From contig NZ_BMJI01000013.1 in assembly GCF_014643255.1 (NCBI RefSeq), forward strand, positions 21,363 to 85,362: a stretch of DNA of 64,000 nt, in the 5' to 3' direction. This stretch comes from Tersicoccus solisilvae (GTDB lineage Bacteria > Actinomycetota > Actinomycetes > Actinomycetales > Micrococcaceae). Below the pieces are notes generated by a model that was not told the origin of the DNA, did not search any database, and saw only the letters and a list, made by a program, of their open reading frames with translations. The position numbers were made by a program, and so were the translations under genes. This document shows, piece after piece, positions 32,530 through 41,581 of the stretch (positions are counted from its first letter, which is position 1; each line of letters opens with the position of its first letter).

Positions 32530-34761
32530 ATGAGCCCCACCCCGCAGCAGACCGACTCCTCGACCGGCCCCACCGTCCGTGACCGCGGACTGTACGACGA
32601 GGCCCTCGACGTGCTGCACGCCCTCACCGGCAGCGCCGACGCGCGGTTCCACGCCGGCCAGTACGAGGCGATCGAGGCCCTCGTCGCGGATCACCGGCGT
32701 GCCCTCGTCGTCCAGCGCACGGGCTGGGGCAAGTCCGCGGTCTATTTCCTCGCGTCCCTGCTGCTGCGCCGCCGCGGCGCCGGGCCCGCCCTGATCGTCT
32801 CCCCACTGCTGGCGCTGATGCGGGACCAGATCTCCGCTGCGGAGCGCGCCGGGGTGCGCGCGGTGGCGATCAACTCGGCGAACGCGACCGAGTGGACCGA
32901 CATCGCGGGCCGGCTGGCGGCCGACGACGTCGACGTCCTGCTCATCTCGCCGGAGCGGCTGACCAATCCGCGGTTCCGTGCCGAGCAGCTACCCGACCTG
33001 ATCCGCCGGTGTGCCCTCGTCGTCATCGACGAGGCCCACTGCATCTCCGACTGGGGGCACGACTTCCGGCCCGACTACCGCCGCATCCGGGACCTGCTGG
33101 CCGAGCTGCCCGACGGGGTGCCCGTGCTCGCCACCACGGCGACGGCGAACGCCCGGGTGGTCTCGGACGTCGCGGAGCAGCTGGACGTGCGGCTGGTGGA
33201 CGGTTCCCGCACGCCGCCCGACGACGGCGTCTTCACCCTGCGCGGGCCGCTCGCGCGCAGCTCCCTGCGGCTCGGGGTGCTGCGGCTGGGCAACAACACG
33301 GACCGGCTCGGCTGGCTCCTGCAGCACCTGGGGGACTTGACCGGTTCGGGCATCATCTACGCGCTGACCGTCGCGGCCGCCGAGGACACCGCCCGCGCGC
33401 TCGCGGCCGCGGGGTACGACGTGCGGGCCTACACCGGTCGCACGGACCCGGCCGATCGGCAGGAGCTCGAGGACGCGCTCAAGGGCAACCGGGTGAAGGC
33501 GCTCGTCGCCACCAGTGCGCTGGGCATGGGCTTCGACAAGCCGGACCTCGGGTTCGTCATCCACCTCGGGGCGCCGTCCTCCCCGGTCGCGTACTACCAG
33601 CAGGTGGGCCGTGCGGGCAGGTCCGGGGCGGACGCGGACGTGCTGCTGCTGCCGGGCATCGAGGACGAGAACATCTGGCAGTACTTCGCCACCGCGTCCA
33701 TGCCGCGGCAGGAGAAGGCGGAGGCCGTCATCGCCGAGCTGACCCGCGCACGAGGCGCGCTGTCCGTTCCGGCCCTGGAGGCCCGGGTCGACCTGCGCCG
33801 CACCCCGCTGGAGCTGCTGCTCAAGGTGCTCGCCGTGGACGGGGCGATCGAGAAGGTCGCCGGCGGCTGGCAGGCCACCGGGGTGCCCTGGACCTACGAC
33901 GCCGAGCGGTACGCCGCGATCGCCGCGGCCCGGAAGGCCGAGCAGCAGGCGATGCTCGAGTACGAACGGACCACGGGCTGCCGGATGGAGTTCCTCACCC
34001 GGCAGCTCGACGACGCCGACGCCGCCCCCTGCGGCCGGTGCGACCGCTGCACGGAGCCCTGGTACCCGGACGCCGTCGACGCCGGCAGCACCGAGCGCGC
34101 CGCCGGAGCGCTGGCCGCGGCCGGGGTGGAGATCGAACCCCGCACTACCTGGCCGTCCGGCATGGACCGCCTCGGTGTCACGAACGCCGACGGCTCGCCC
34201 GTCAAGGGCAAGATCCCCGACGCCGATCGGGCCGAGTCCGGCCGGGCGCTGGCTCGCCTCTCGGACCTCGGCTTCGGCGGCCGGTTGCGGGAGGTGTTCG
34301 ATGCCCGTGCCGACGAGGCAGGCCAGGCTGTGCCGCGCGACGGTGAGCTGCCGCCGGACCTCGGTAAGGCCTGCGTGCGGGTGCTCCGCGAGTGGGGCTG
34401 GGCGCGTCGCCCCGCCGGCGTCGTGGCGCTGGGCTCCCGGACCCGGCCGCAACTGATCACCTCGCTCGCCCGCGGCCTGGCCGAGGTCGGCCGGCTGCAG
34501 TACCTCGGCGAGATGCCGGTGCGGGACGGCCACCCGGCATCCCGCCCGGGCGGCAACAGCGCGTTCCGGCTGGCCGGGGTGTGGGGCGGCCACGTCGTCA
34601 CCCCCGAGCTGGCCGCCGCCCTGGCGGAGCTGGACGGGGAGCCGGTGCTGCTCGTCGACGATCTGGTCGACTCCCGGTGGACCCTCACCGTGGCGGCCCG
34701 CGACCTGCGCCGCGCCGGCGCCGGTTCGGTGCTGCCGTTCGCGCTGGCGTCGGCCGGCTAG
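32530..34761 (+). CDS. recQ: RecQ-family DNA helicase with C-terminal phosphoribosyltransferase-like region
   Basis: ATP-dependent 3'-5' helicase for recombination and fork repair. It has 743 residues. The helicase core has an altered Walker A (QRTGWGKSAVYF, about 61), DEAH motif VVIDEAHCISDWGHDF (about 162), motif III TTATAN and motif VI QQVGRAGRSG (about 360). A RecQ zinc cluster follows (GCRMEF, CGRCDRC near 500). RQC and HRDC domains are not evident. The last 110 residues contain GEPVLLVDDLVDSRWTLT, which resembles the PRPP-binding loop of type I phosphoribosyltransferases (ComF-like), though the usual Thr-Gly is changed to Ser-Arg. The fusion occurs in other actinobacteria as far as I recall. 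Monocistronic. Confidence 0.9.
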   Translation: MSPTPQQTDSSTGPTVRDRGLYDEALDVLHALTGSADARFHAGQYEAIEALVADHRRALVVQRTGWGKSAVYFLASLLLRRRGAGPALIVSPLLALMRDQISAAERAGVRAVAINSANATEWTDIAGRLAADDVDVLLISPERLTNPRFRAEQLPDLIRRCALVVIDEAHCISDWGHDFRPDYRRIRDLLAELPDGVPVLATTATANARVVSDVAEQLDVRLVDGSRTPPDDGVFTLRGPLARSSLRLGVLRLGNNTDRLGWLLQHLGDLTGSGIIYALTVAAAEDTARALAAAGYDVRAYTGRTDPADRQELEDALKGNRVKALVATSALGMGFDKPDLGFVIHLGAPSSPVAYYQQVGRAGRSGADADVLLLPGIEDENIWQYFATASMPRQEKAEAVIAELTRARGALSVPALEARVDLRRTPLELLLKVLAVDGAIEKVAGGWQATGVPWTYDAERYAAIAAARKAEQQAMLEYERTTGCRMEFLTRQLDDADAAPCGRCDRCTEPWYPDAVDAGSTERAAGALAAAGVEIEPRTTWPSGMDRLGVTNADGSPVKGKIPDADRAESGRALARLSDLGFGGRLREVFDARADEAGQAVPRDGELPPDLGKACVRVLREWGWARRPAGVVALGSRTRPQLITSLARGLAEVGRLQYLGEMPVRDGHPASRPGGNSAFRLAGVWGGHVVTPELAAALAELDGEPVLLVDDLVDSRWTLTVAARDLRRAGAGSVLPFALASAG

Positions 34762-34906
34762 TTCGTCGACGGATCACTTGCCAGCCGGCTCTGCGGTCCG
34801 CCGGTCCGGACAGGTCCGCGGGGTAGCGTGTGCCCGTCTGTGCTGGTCAACGGCCGGTGCGGCTTCACGTGAGCCCCGCCCGCCACGAGTCAGGAGCGCC
34901 TCGTCC

Positions 34907-35803
34907 ATGGTCACGTTGCCCGACGCTCTTGTTCCCCCGTTGCTGCGCGTGACCGGAGCGAACAAGCCGTTCGTCACGGCCACCGGTGCCCGGAAGCGGC
35001 TGCAGGAGAACACGCTGCGGCCGGCCGCGTACGGTCCGCCGAAGCGCCTCCGCGGTGACGTCCGTGTCGACGTGGTGCAGGACCGGCACTGGCCCGTGTA
35101 CACCGTCACGCCCACCGCCACCGGGCGTCCCGCGGGAAGCCTCGTGTACGCGCACGGAGGCGGCTGGGTCAACCAGATCGTGTCCTTCCACTGGCGGCTC
35201 ATCGCCGACATCGCCGCGGAGGCCGGCGTCGTGGTGACCGTCCCGGTCTACCCGCTGGTGCCCTGGGGGACCGCGGGCGAGACCCGTGAGCGCGTGGTCG
35301 AACTCGTGCGGTCCAACCTCGACGCGTACGGGCCGACGTGTCTGGCCGGTGACTCCGCCGGTGGCCAGATCGCCCTCTCCGCCGCCCTCCAGCTCAAGGA
35401 CGAGGGCATCCGCCTGCCCATGACCACGCTCATCTCGCCCGCGTTGGACCTGACGTTCAGCAATCCGCGCATCCCGGACGTGCAGCCGACCGACCCGTGG
35501 CTGGGCACCGAGGGCGCCACCGTCTTCGCGGAGGCCTGGCGGGGCGACCTGCCGATGACCGACCCGGCGGTGAGTCCGCTGTTCGGCGACCTCGCGGGAC
35601 TCGGCCCGCTCACGGTGTTCATCGGCTCGCGCGACGTGCTCAACCCCGACGTTCAGCTGCTGGTGCAGAAGGCGCGTGACGCCGGCGTCGAGATCATCGT
35701 CCACGAGAAGGCGGGCCAGGTGCACGTCTACCCGCTGCTGCCCACCCGCATCGGCCGGGAGGCGGCGCGTGAGGTCGTGGACAGCATCGCGCGCGTCCTC
35801 TGA
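34907..35803 (+). CDS. Alpha/beta hydrolase, hormone-sensitive lipase family esterase
   Basis: A cytoplasmic carboxylesterase. It has 298 residues with the oxyanion motif YAHGGGWVN (about 83-91), nucleophile elbow GDSAGG (Ser at about 147), the acidic residue near IGSRDVLNPD, and the catalytic His in EKAGQVHVYPLL. These are the HSL/type IV esterase landmarks. The ATG at 34907 has CAGGAG upstream, and the upstream extension of the frame looks non-coding. Substrate unknown. The next gene is a TetR regulator 59 nt downstream. Confidence 0.88.
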   Translation: MVTLPDALVPPLLRVTGANKPFVTATGARKRLQENTLRPAAYGPPKRLRGDVRVDVVQDRHWPVYTVTPTATGRPAGSLVYAHGGGWVNQIVSFHWRLIADIAAEAGVVVTVPVYPLVPWGTAGETRERVVELVRSNLDAYGPTCLAGDSAGGQIALSAALQLKDEGIRLPMTTLISPALDLTFSNPRIPDVQPTDPWLGTEGATVFAEAWRGDLPMTDPAVSPLFGDLAGLGPLTVFIGSRDVLNPDVQLLVQKARDAGVEIIVHEKAGQVHVYPLLPTRIGREAAREVVDSIARVL

Positions 35804-35862
35804 GCACCGGGTCGTTCTCGGGGACGTTCGGCATTGGCACCCTCGGACTACTGTGGAGGATC

Positions 35863-36435
35863 ATGTCCGACGTCCAACCGCGCGGGCTGCGTAGGGACGC
35901 TGCCCAGAATGCGGAGCGCATCATCGCAGCGGCGACCCGATCGGGTCTCGCCGAGGGCAAGGCCGTTCCGATGGCTCGGATCGCAGCGGAGGCCGGGGTG
36001 GGGGTGGGGACGCTCTATCGGCGTTATCCGAACCGCGAGGCACTGCTTGAAGCGATGGCCGTGCGAGCCTACGGTCTGATCCTGGCCGAGGCGGAGGACG
36101 CGCTCGTTTCCGGCGAGAGCGGACTCGATGCGATCAGCCGTTTCCTGCACCAGACGTTCCGGCATCGGGACGAACTCGTCCTGCCGCTGCACGGCGCCCC
36201 GATGACCGAGCGGTCGGAGTCCGCCGCTCTCCGTCAACGGATGCGGGGCGTCATGCATGCCATCGTCGAACGCGGCCACGTCGATGGCACCGTCCGCGAC
36301 GACGTCAACGCCGGAACCGTCGTCAGGTTCGGCGCGATGCTCGCCCAGCCGATGTCGAACGTCCCCCACTGGGAGGAGGCCGCCGCCGAACAGCGAGCGG
36401 TCTTCCTCCGCGGCATCGCGACCCACGCCGACTGA
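35863..36435 (+). CDS. TetR-family transcriptional regulator
   Basis: 190 residues. N-terminal TetR domain with ARIAAEAGVGVGTLYRRYPN (about 38-57), then a helical effector domain. A GGAGG site precedes the ATG. The next gene on the same strand is an MDR oxidoreductase starting 148 nt later, and the gap holds an AT-richer palindrome (36488-36509) that is a candidate operator. A role in sensing an electrophile or quinone is plausible from the neighbour but not shown. Confidence 0.88.
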   Translation: MSDVQPRGLRRDAAQNAERIIAAATRSGLAEGKAVPMARIAAEAGVGVGTLYRRYPNREALLEAMAVRAYGLILAEAEDALVSGESGLDAISRFLHQTFRHRDELVLPLHGAPMTERSESAALRQRMRGVMHAIVERGHVDGTVRDDVNAGTVVRFGAMLAQPMSNVPHWEEAAAEQRAVFLRGIATHAD

Positions 36436-36487
36436 CCGGCCCTGCTCGCCGACCTCCTTCTCGCTGTCGTCGGTGCAGGACCGGAAT

Positions 36488-36509
36488 AAGTGGACGAAAT
36501 CGTCCGTTT
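36488..36509 (+). promoter_or_regulatory. Candidate TetR operator before the MDR oxidoreductase
   Basis: GGACG-AAAT-CGTCC is a perfect 5+5 inverted repeat extended on both sides by partly matching bases (AAGT on the left, GTTT on the right). It lies in the 148-nt gap between the TetR gene and the oxidoreductase, with an AATAAG stretch overlapping its left end. Layout and symmetry resemble sites used by TetR proteins that control oxidoreductases. Confidence 0.55.
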
Positions 36510-36583
36510 GCACCAGTAGCGCGAGCCCGAGGCGACGCCGAAGCAATCGGCGGCCGGACGCGTGCGCCGTACAGGAGCTGATC

Positions 36584-37522
36584 ATGAAGGCAGTGCGTTT
36601 CCACGAGCACGGTGACCCGAGCGTGCTGACGATCGAGGAGATCGAGCAACCCGTCGCCGGTTCGGGCGAAGTTCGCGTCCGGGTGGCAGCATCCGGCTTC
36701 AACCAGGCCGACAACGGCATCCGGGCCGGCAGCCTGCCTATCCCGGTGACGCTGCCGCACACCCCCGGCTACGACGTGTCCGGGACGGTCGACGCGGTGG
36801 GGGAGGGTGTGTCCGACCTGGCGGTCGGGGACCCGGTGATCGGCTTCCTCCCGATGACCGCCGACGGCGCGGCCGCCGAGTACGTCGTTGCCGCCGCGGA
36901 CGTGTTCGTCCCGGCGCCGTCGAGCATCCCGCTGACGGACGCGGCCGCTCTCCCCTCGGTCGGCCTCACCGCCTGGCAGGCCCTGTTCGACGAGGCGGCG
37001 CTGCAGGCGAATCAGCGCCTGCTCGTCGTCGGTGCCGGCGGCACGGTGGGCGGGTACGCCGTCGAGCTGGCGAAGCGGGCCGGCGCCCACGTCATCGCCA
37101 CCGCCAGTCCGCGCAGCCGGGAGAGCGTGCTGGCGGCGGGCGCGGAGCAGGTCATCGACCACACGACGACCTCCGTGCTCGACGCCGTGACCGAGCCGGT
37201 GGACGTGCTGCTGAACCTGGCCCCGATCGATCCCGCGGAGTTCACCTCCCTCGTCGGACTCGTCCGGTCCGGCGGCGTGGTGGTCAGCACCACCGCGTGG
37301 ATGCCGGCCCCGGACGACGAGGAGCGGGGGGTGCGCAGCGCCGTCATCTTCGTGCGCAGCGACACCGAGCAACTGCGCCGACTCGTCGGGCTGGTGGACA
37401 GCGGTGACCTGCACGTCGACGTCGCCCGGCGCGTCGGCTTCGACCAGCTCGCGGCCGTCCACGAGCAGTCGGCGGCCGGCACGCTGCGAGGAAAGGTCGT
37501 CGTCGTGCCCGACGCGGCGTGA
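36584..37522 (+). CDS. MDR-superfamily NAD(P)-dependent quinone oxidoreductase-like protein
   Basis: A zinc-independent medium-chain reductase. It has 312 residues: catalytic half (MKAVRFHEHGDPSVLTIEEI, AASGFNQADNGIRAG, LPHTPGYDVSGTVDAVGEGV) and a Rossmann domain with VGAGGTVGGYAVELAKRAGA (about 146). The cysteines that bind zinc in alcohol dehydrogenases are absent, placing it with quinone oxidoreductases. ACAGGAG is 8 nt before the ATG. Likely reduces a quinone or enone using NADPH. Probably controlled by the TetR gene just upstream. Confidence 0.88.
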   Translation: MKAVRFHEHGDPSVLTIEEIEQPVAGSGEVRVRVAASGFNQADNGIRAGSLPIPVTLPHTPGYDVSGTVDAVGEGVSDLAVGDPVIGFLPMTADGAAAEYVVAAADVFVPAPSSIPLTDAAALPSVGLTAWQALFDEAALQANQRLLVVGAGGTVGGYAVELAKRAGAHVIATASPRSRESVLAAGAEQVIDHTTTSVLDAVTEPVDVLLNLAPIDPAEFTSLVGLVRSGGVVVSTTAWMPAPDDEERGVRSAVIFVRSDTEQLRRLVGLVDSGDLHVDVARRVGFDQLAAVHEQSAAGTLRGKVVVVPDAA

Positions 37523-37719
37523 ACCCGGGTGGTCGTCGGCGGCCGGAACTGGGCCACCGTTTCCCTGCGTTTACCATCGCGGGAGACGGCGAGGTACTCG
37601 CATCGGGGGCGAGGAGGCACGTGTGCAGCAAGCCCTCGTCACCGACCCAGAGGGGTATCCGGTCCGCTTCGAATCCGCCGGCCCGCGGAGCCGCCGCACG
37701 CTAGCCGATCGTCCAACGG

Positions 37720-37809
37720 TCAGGGCTGCAACCGCAGTACGAAGACGTCGCCGGCGACCATGGCCTCGCAGAGCGATGCGTGCAGGGTCTTCAGGTCGTC
37801 GCCGGTCAT
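37720..37809 (-). pseudogene. N-terminal fragment of an NTF2-like (DUF4440/SnoaL) gene
   Basis: A 29-codon frame whose ATG overlaps the aldo/keto reductase stop (ATGA). The residues TGDDLKTLHASLCEAMVAGD match the first helix of NTF2-like proteins, which continue for about 100 more residues; here the frame runs into FVLRLQP and stops. It was therefore once a coupled downstream gene and has lost about 80% of its length. The remaining 200 nt towards 37522 show no continuing NTF2 sequence, so a deletion is more likely than a single frameshift. Confidence 0.55.
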
Positions 37810-38831
37810 CGCCGTGGCCGGCGACGGGCCTGACCGGTCAGTTCGTGGGCTCCGTAGCTGTTGTCGTCGGGGTTGATCGTCACACCGGGAGCCACGAGCT
37901 GGTCGATGCGGTCGAGCACGTCGTCCGACAGGGTGATGTCCGCGGCCGGCAGGTAGGACTCGAGTTGCTCCATCGTGCGCGGTCCGACGATCGCCGAGGT
38001 CACGCCCGGGTGGTTGATGACGAAGGCGATGGACAGTTCGATCAGGCTCAGCCCGGCGCTCTCGGCCAGCTGCGCCAGCTCCTCGACGACGTCGAGCTTG
38101 CGCTGGTTCGCCGGGGCGTCCATGTCGAACCGGGCGCTCGGGCGGGCCGAGGAGGTCGGGGAGCCGGGCGCGTTCTTCCGGTAGCGACCGGAGAGCCAGC
38201 CGCCGGAGAGGGGGCTGTAGGTCAGGGTGCCCATGCCGTGCCGCTGGGTCGTGGGCAGCACGTCCTCCTCGATGCCGCGGACGAGGATCGAGTACGGCGG
38301 CTGCTCGGTGACGAATCGCGCGAGGTTGCGGTCTCGGGACGCCCACTGCGCTTCGACGATCTGCGACCCGGAGTAGGACGAGGAGCCGACATAGCGGACC
38401 TTGCCCTGCCGCACGAGGTCGGTGAGCGCGCCGAGGGTCTCCTCGACGTCGGTGTCGGCGCTCGGCCGGTGCACCTGGTACAGGTCGAGATGATCGGTCT
38501 TCAGCCGGCGCAGTGAGTTCTCGACCTCGCGCATGATCCAGAGGCGGGAGCCGCCCCGGTGGTTGACGTCGTCGTCCATCGGCATGAAGAACTTGGTGGC
38601 GAGCACGACGTCGTCGCGCCGTCCCTGCAGCGCCTCCCCGACGATCTCCTCCGAGACGCCGGCCGAGTAGACGTCGGCGGTGTCCACGATATTGATCCCG
38701 GCGTCGAGGGCGCGGTGGATGATGCGGGTGGCGTCGGCGCGGTCGTCGTTGCCCCAGGGGCCGAACATCATGGCGCCGAGGCACAGCGGGCTGACCTGGA
38801 CGCCGGTGCGTCCGAGCGGGCGGTGTTCCAT
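37806..38831 (-). CDS. Aldo/keto reductase
   Basis: NADPH-dependent carbonyl reductase of the TIM-barrel AKR superfamily. It has 341 residues with MEHRPLGRTGVQVSPLCLGA at the N-terminus, NIVDTADVYSAG (Asp and catalytic Tyr, about 53-62), ATKFFM (Lys), YQVHRPS (His) and the coenzyme region SAIVGPRTMEQLESYL. The motifs are those of YajO/Tas-like AKRs. It starts with ATG; the frame is open far upstream because of GC bias. A remnant NTF2-like gene is translationally coupled at its 3' end. The zinc ADH upstream is on the same strand but a strong hairpin lies between. Confidence 0.9.
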   Translation of the reverse strand: MEHRPLGRTGVQVSPLCLGAMMFGPWGNDDRADATRIIHRALDAGINIVDTADVYSAGVSEEIVGEALQGRRDDVVLATKFFMPMDDDVNHRGGSRLWIMREVENSLRRLKTDHLDLYQVHRPSADTDVEETLGALTDLVRQGKVRYVGSSSYSGSQIVEAQWASRDRNLARFVTEQPPYSILVRGIEEDVLPTTQRHGMGTLTYSPLSGGWLSGRYRKNAPGSPTSSARPSARFDMDAPANQRKLDVVEELAQLAESAGLSLIELSIAFVINHPGVTSAIVGPRTMEQLESYLPAADITLSDDVLDRIDQLVAPGVTINPDDNSYGAHELTGQARRRPRR

Positions 38832-38870
38832 CGTTGACCTGCTTTCGATTGTCGTACGGATGCCGGGTTT

Positions 38871-38904
38871 CCCCGGTGCGGCGGTGGTCACCGCCGCACC
38901 GGGG
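38871..38904 (-). terminator. Perfect 16-bp hairpin after the zinc ADH gene
   Basis: CCCCGGTGCGGCGGTG and its exact complement flank 2 nt. It lies 28 nt past the stop of the minus-strand ADH gene and 40 nt before the AKR start. No T-run follows, which is usual for actinobacterial stop hairpins. It should separate the ADH and AKR transcripts. Confidence 0.75.
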
Positions 38905-38931
38905 GAACCTGCTGGGGGTGTCGTTCCAGGG

Positions 38932-39963
38932 TTACGGGCGGACGAGCACTTTGAGTGCTTCGCGGTCGGCCATCGCCTGGTATCCGGCGGGGACGTCGTC
39001 CATGCCGACGGTGCGGTCGAACACCTTCCCGGGGTCGATGCTGCGATCCAGCACCAGTGGGAGCAGTTCATCGATGTAGGCCCGGGCGGGGGCGACACCT
39101 CCGGTGAGGGTGATGTTGCGCATGAACTCGGGGGACCCGAGGGGGACGTCGGAGAACTGCGGGGCGCCGACGCGGCTGATGACGCCACCGTCGCGGACGA
39201 CGCCGATGGCCATCTCGATCGCCGACTTCAGCCCGACGGCCTCGAGGACGACGTGGGTTCCGTCACCGCCGGTAAGGTCGCGGACTCGGGTGATGCCCTC
39301 CTGCCCACGCTCGGCGACCACGTCGGTGGCCCCGAACTCGCGGCCCAGATCGGTGCGGGCCCGGTGACGCCCCATGAGGATGATGCGGGAGGCGCCCATC
39401 AGTCGGGCGGAGATGACCGCGGACAGCCCAACGGCGCCGTCACCGATCACGGCGACCGTCTGACCGGGCTCGATGTGTGCTTTCTTCGCCGCGTGGTATC
39501 CGGTCGACATGACGTCGGACAGGCTGAGCAGCGAGGGGATCAGTTCCTCGTCGAAGCCGGACGGCACCACGACGAGAGTGCCTGAAGCCTGCGGTACCCG
39601 GGCGAATTCGCCCTGGCCACCGTCGTCCTGCCCACCCCAGTGGGCACCGTGCCGGCAGGAGGTCTGCAGTCCCTCCTGGCAGAAATCGCAGGTTCCGTCG
39701 GACGCGACGAAGGGCGCGATCACGAAGTCCCCGATCGCCATCCCGGTCACCTCGGAACCGAGCTCCTCGATGACCCCGACGAATTCATGACCCATACGGG
39801 CCCCTTCGTCCGTGTCCGGCATCGACGCGTAGGGCCACAGGTCGCTTCCGCAGATGCAGCCGGCGACGATCCGCACGATCGCGTCGGTGGGTTCCTGGAT
39901 CGTGGGGGCGGGGACGTTCTCGACGCGCACGTCTCCCGCGCCGTACATCAGTGCTGCTCGCAT
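38932..39963 (-). CDS. Zinc-dependent alcohol dehydrogenase family protein
   Basis: 343-residue MDR dehydrogenase. Catalytic zinc ligands are seen in AGCICGSDLWPY (Cys near 36) and MGHEFVGVIEE (His-Glu near 58). The structural zinc lobe is reduced: TCDFCQEGLQTSC has three cysteines rather than four. The Rossmann motif is VAVIGDGAVGLSAV (about 170). Likely oxidises or reduces an alcohol or aldehyde with NAD(P). An operator-like palindrome at 40058-40072 upstream is shared with the MFS/XRE divergent promoter, so the ADH may belong to that regulon. Confidence 0.9.
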   Translation of the reverse strand: MRAALMYGAGDVRVENVPAPTIQEPTDAIVRIVAGCICGSDLWPYASMPDTDEGARMGHEFVGVIEELGSEVTGMAIGDFVIAPFVASDGTCDFCQEGLQTSCRHGAHWGGQDDGGQGEFARVPQASGTLVVVPSGFDEELIPSLLSLSDVMSTGYHAAKKAHIEPGQTVAVIGDGAVGLSAVISARLMGASRIILMGRHRARTDLGREFGATDVVAERGQEGITRVRDLTGGDGTHVVLEAVGLKSAIEMAIGVVRDGGVISRVGAPQFSDVPLGSPEFMRNITLTGGVAPARAYIDELLPLVLDRSIDPGKVFDRTVGMDDVPAGYQAMADREALKVLVRP

Positions 39964-40057
39964 GGGGCGAACTCTCCTTTGATTGCTGTGCTTGCGTGAC
40001 CGTTCAGATCTTCAGTTCACACCTGTGGCCCGCGACGTGGGAGGCACAGGCGTTCCA

Positions 40058-40072
40058 GGTACTGGCAGTCCC
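40058..40072 (-). promoter_or_regulatory. Shared palindrome upstream of the zinc ADH
   Basis: GGTACTGGCAGTCCC, an inverted repeat of GGnACTG around a central base, lies 95 nt before the ADH start. The related AGTACCGGCAGTGCC lies in the MFS/XRE divergent promoter at 41582-41596. Consensus RGTACYGGCAGTSCC. It is a candidate binding site for the XRE/MmyB regulator at 41633. Confidence 0.55.
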
Positions 40073-40088
40073 CCACAGGGCTGGGCCG

Positions 40089-41531
40089 TCAGGCGGCGGC
40101 CTCGACCTTGGTGGCCGTGGGCGGGTTCTTTCCGACCCGGCGAGCCAGGTCGGTGGGGGCGACGAGGGCCGCCACGACGACCAGGGCGAGGAGCAGCAGG
40201 ACGCTGCCGGTCGTGAGGGCCACACCGACCTGCCCGGCCAGGTGAGGGGCGGTGCCGGCGGAGCCGGGCACGGTCGCGGCGGCGGCGACCGCGACCGCCA
40301 GGCCGAGAGAGGTACCGACCTGGTGGAAGGTGTTGACCAGCCCGGACGCCGCCCCGGCGTCGGCGGCCGGGGCGCCGACGAGGCCGAAGGACGTCAGGGG
40401 GGCGAACGCCAGTCCCTGCCCGGCGCCGATGAGGATCATCGGGGCGGCGACTCCGGTCCAGTACTCCGTGTCCACGCCCACCCGGCAGAGCCAGGCCATA
40501 CCGACCAGGGTCAGAACGATGCCGGCCAGGAGAGGCACGGAGCCGGGCAGTCGGCGAGTCAGCCTCGGGATGCTCATGGCGACGACGAAGTTGATCGCCG
40601 TCATCGGCAGGAAGCCCAGGCCCGCCTGCAGGGGACTGAAGCCGAGGACCTCCTGCAGGAACTGGGTGGTGAAGAAGAAGAACCCGATCATCGCCCCCAG
40701 GTAGAGCAGTCGCGCCACGTAGGCGCCCGCCCGCCGCCGGCTGGCGAACAACCGCAACGGCATGATCGGCTGGGCCGCTCGGCGCTCCACCCCCACGAAT
40801 ACGACCAGGAGCCCGACGCCGGCGCCGACCGATCCGACCGTGATCGGGGAAGCCCAGCCGCCGTCGACCGTGTGAATGATCCCGAAGACCAGCGCGCCGA
40901 TGCCCAGCGTCGCGGTGAGGGCACCGACCAGGTCGAACCGTCCCCGGGCCCGGCCGGTCTCGGCCAGGAACCGGGGAGCCAGGACAATCATGAGGATCCC
41001 GAGCGGCACGTTGACGAAGAACCCGGCCCGCCACGAGATCCCCTGGGCCAACGCCCCGCCGATGACCAGGCCCAGACTGGCGCCGATACCGGCAGTCGCT
41101 CCGTACCAGGCGACGGCCCGGGTCCGCTCGCGGCCCTCCGGGAAACTCGCGGTCAACAGCGACAGCGACGCCGGCGCGACGATGGCCGCGCCGATCCCCT
41201 GGATCGCCCGGCCGGTGATCGCCCACCAGCCGGCCGGGGACAGGCCGATCAGCAGCGACGCGGCGGAGAACACCACCAGGCCGGTCACGAAGACCCGGCG
41301 GCGGCCAAGGAGGTCGCCCGCCCGGGCCCCGAGCAGCAGCAGACCACCGAAGACGAGCGTGTAGGCGTCCTGGACCCAGGACAGCGCCCCGGCCGTCAAC
41401 CGCAAGTCGGCCTGCAGGCTCGGCAGGGCGGTGAAGATCACCGAGTTGTCCAGCAGGATCATGAAGTAGCTGACGAGGATGATCGCCAGGATCGCCGCCG
41501 GGTGAGCGGCCGTGGCCGTGGTGCGTCGCAT
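40089..41531 (-). CDS. MFS drug/solute exporter, DHA2 (EmrB/QacA) type
   Basis: A proton-driven efflux protein of 480 residues with about 14 helices. Motif A lies in the loop after helix 2 (GARAGDLLGRRRVFVTG), motif C-like glycines in ATAGIGASLGLVIGGAL, and the N-terminal D1 motif is LLDNSVIFTALPSL. ATG start; a TTG four codons upstream has a better-spaced purine run and cannot be excluded. It is divergent from the XRE/MmyB regulator over a 101-nt region with a palindrome, the usual layout for a repressor-controlled pump. Substrate unknown. Confidence 0.9.
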   Translation of the reverse strand: MRRTTATAAHPAAILAIILVSYFMILLDNSVIFTALPSLQADLRLTAGALSWVQDAYTLVFGGLLLLGARAGDLLGRRRVFVTGLVVFSAASLLIGLSPAGWWAITGRAIQGIGAAIVAPASLSLLTASFPEGRERTRAVAWYGATAGIGASLGLVIGGALAQGISWRAGFFVNVPLGILMIVLAPRFLAETGRARGRFDLVGALTATLGIGALVFGIIHTVDGGWASPITVGSVGAGVGLLVVFVGVERRAAQPIMPLRLFASRRRAGAYVARLLYLGAMIGFFFFTTQFLQEVLGFSPLQAGLGFLPMTAINFVVAMSIPRLTRRLPGSVPLLAGIVLTLVGMAWLCRVGVDTEYWTGVAAPMILIGAGQGLAFAPLTSFGLVGAPAADAGAASGLVNTFHQVGTSLGLAVAVAAAATVPGSAGTAPHLAGQVGVALTTGSVLLLLALVVVAALVAPTDLARRVGKNPPTATKVEAAA

Positions 41532-41581
41532 GCTCCCAGCCAACCGTCCCTGCGCCCGCCCCGGGAGTCACGGCTTTTCCG

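Noticed and set aside
37623..37680. Plus-strand segment reading QQALVTDPEGYPVRFES, like the end of a glyoxalase/VOC domain
   Set aside because: Only about 16 residues resemble the family and nothing upstream in any frame continues it. Could be another gene scrap, but too short to call.
41532..41543. TTG start four codons upstream for the DHA2 exporter
   Set aside because: Possible, but ATG is preferred without further evidence; the difference is four residues.
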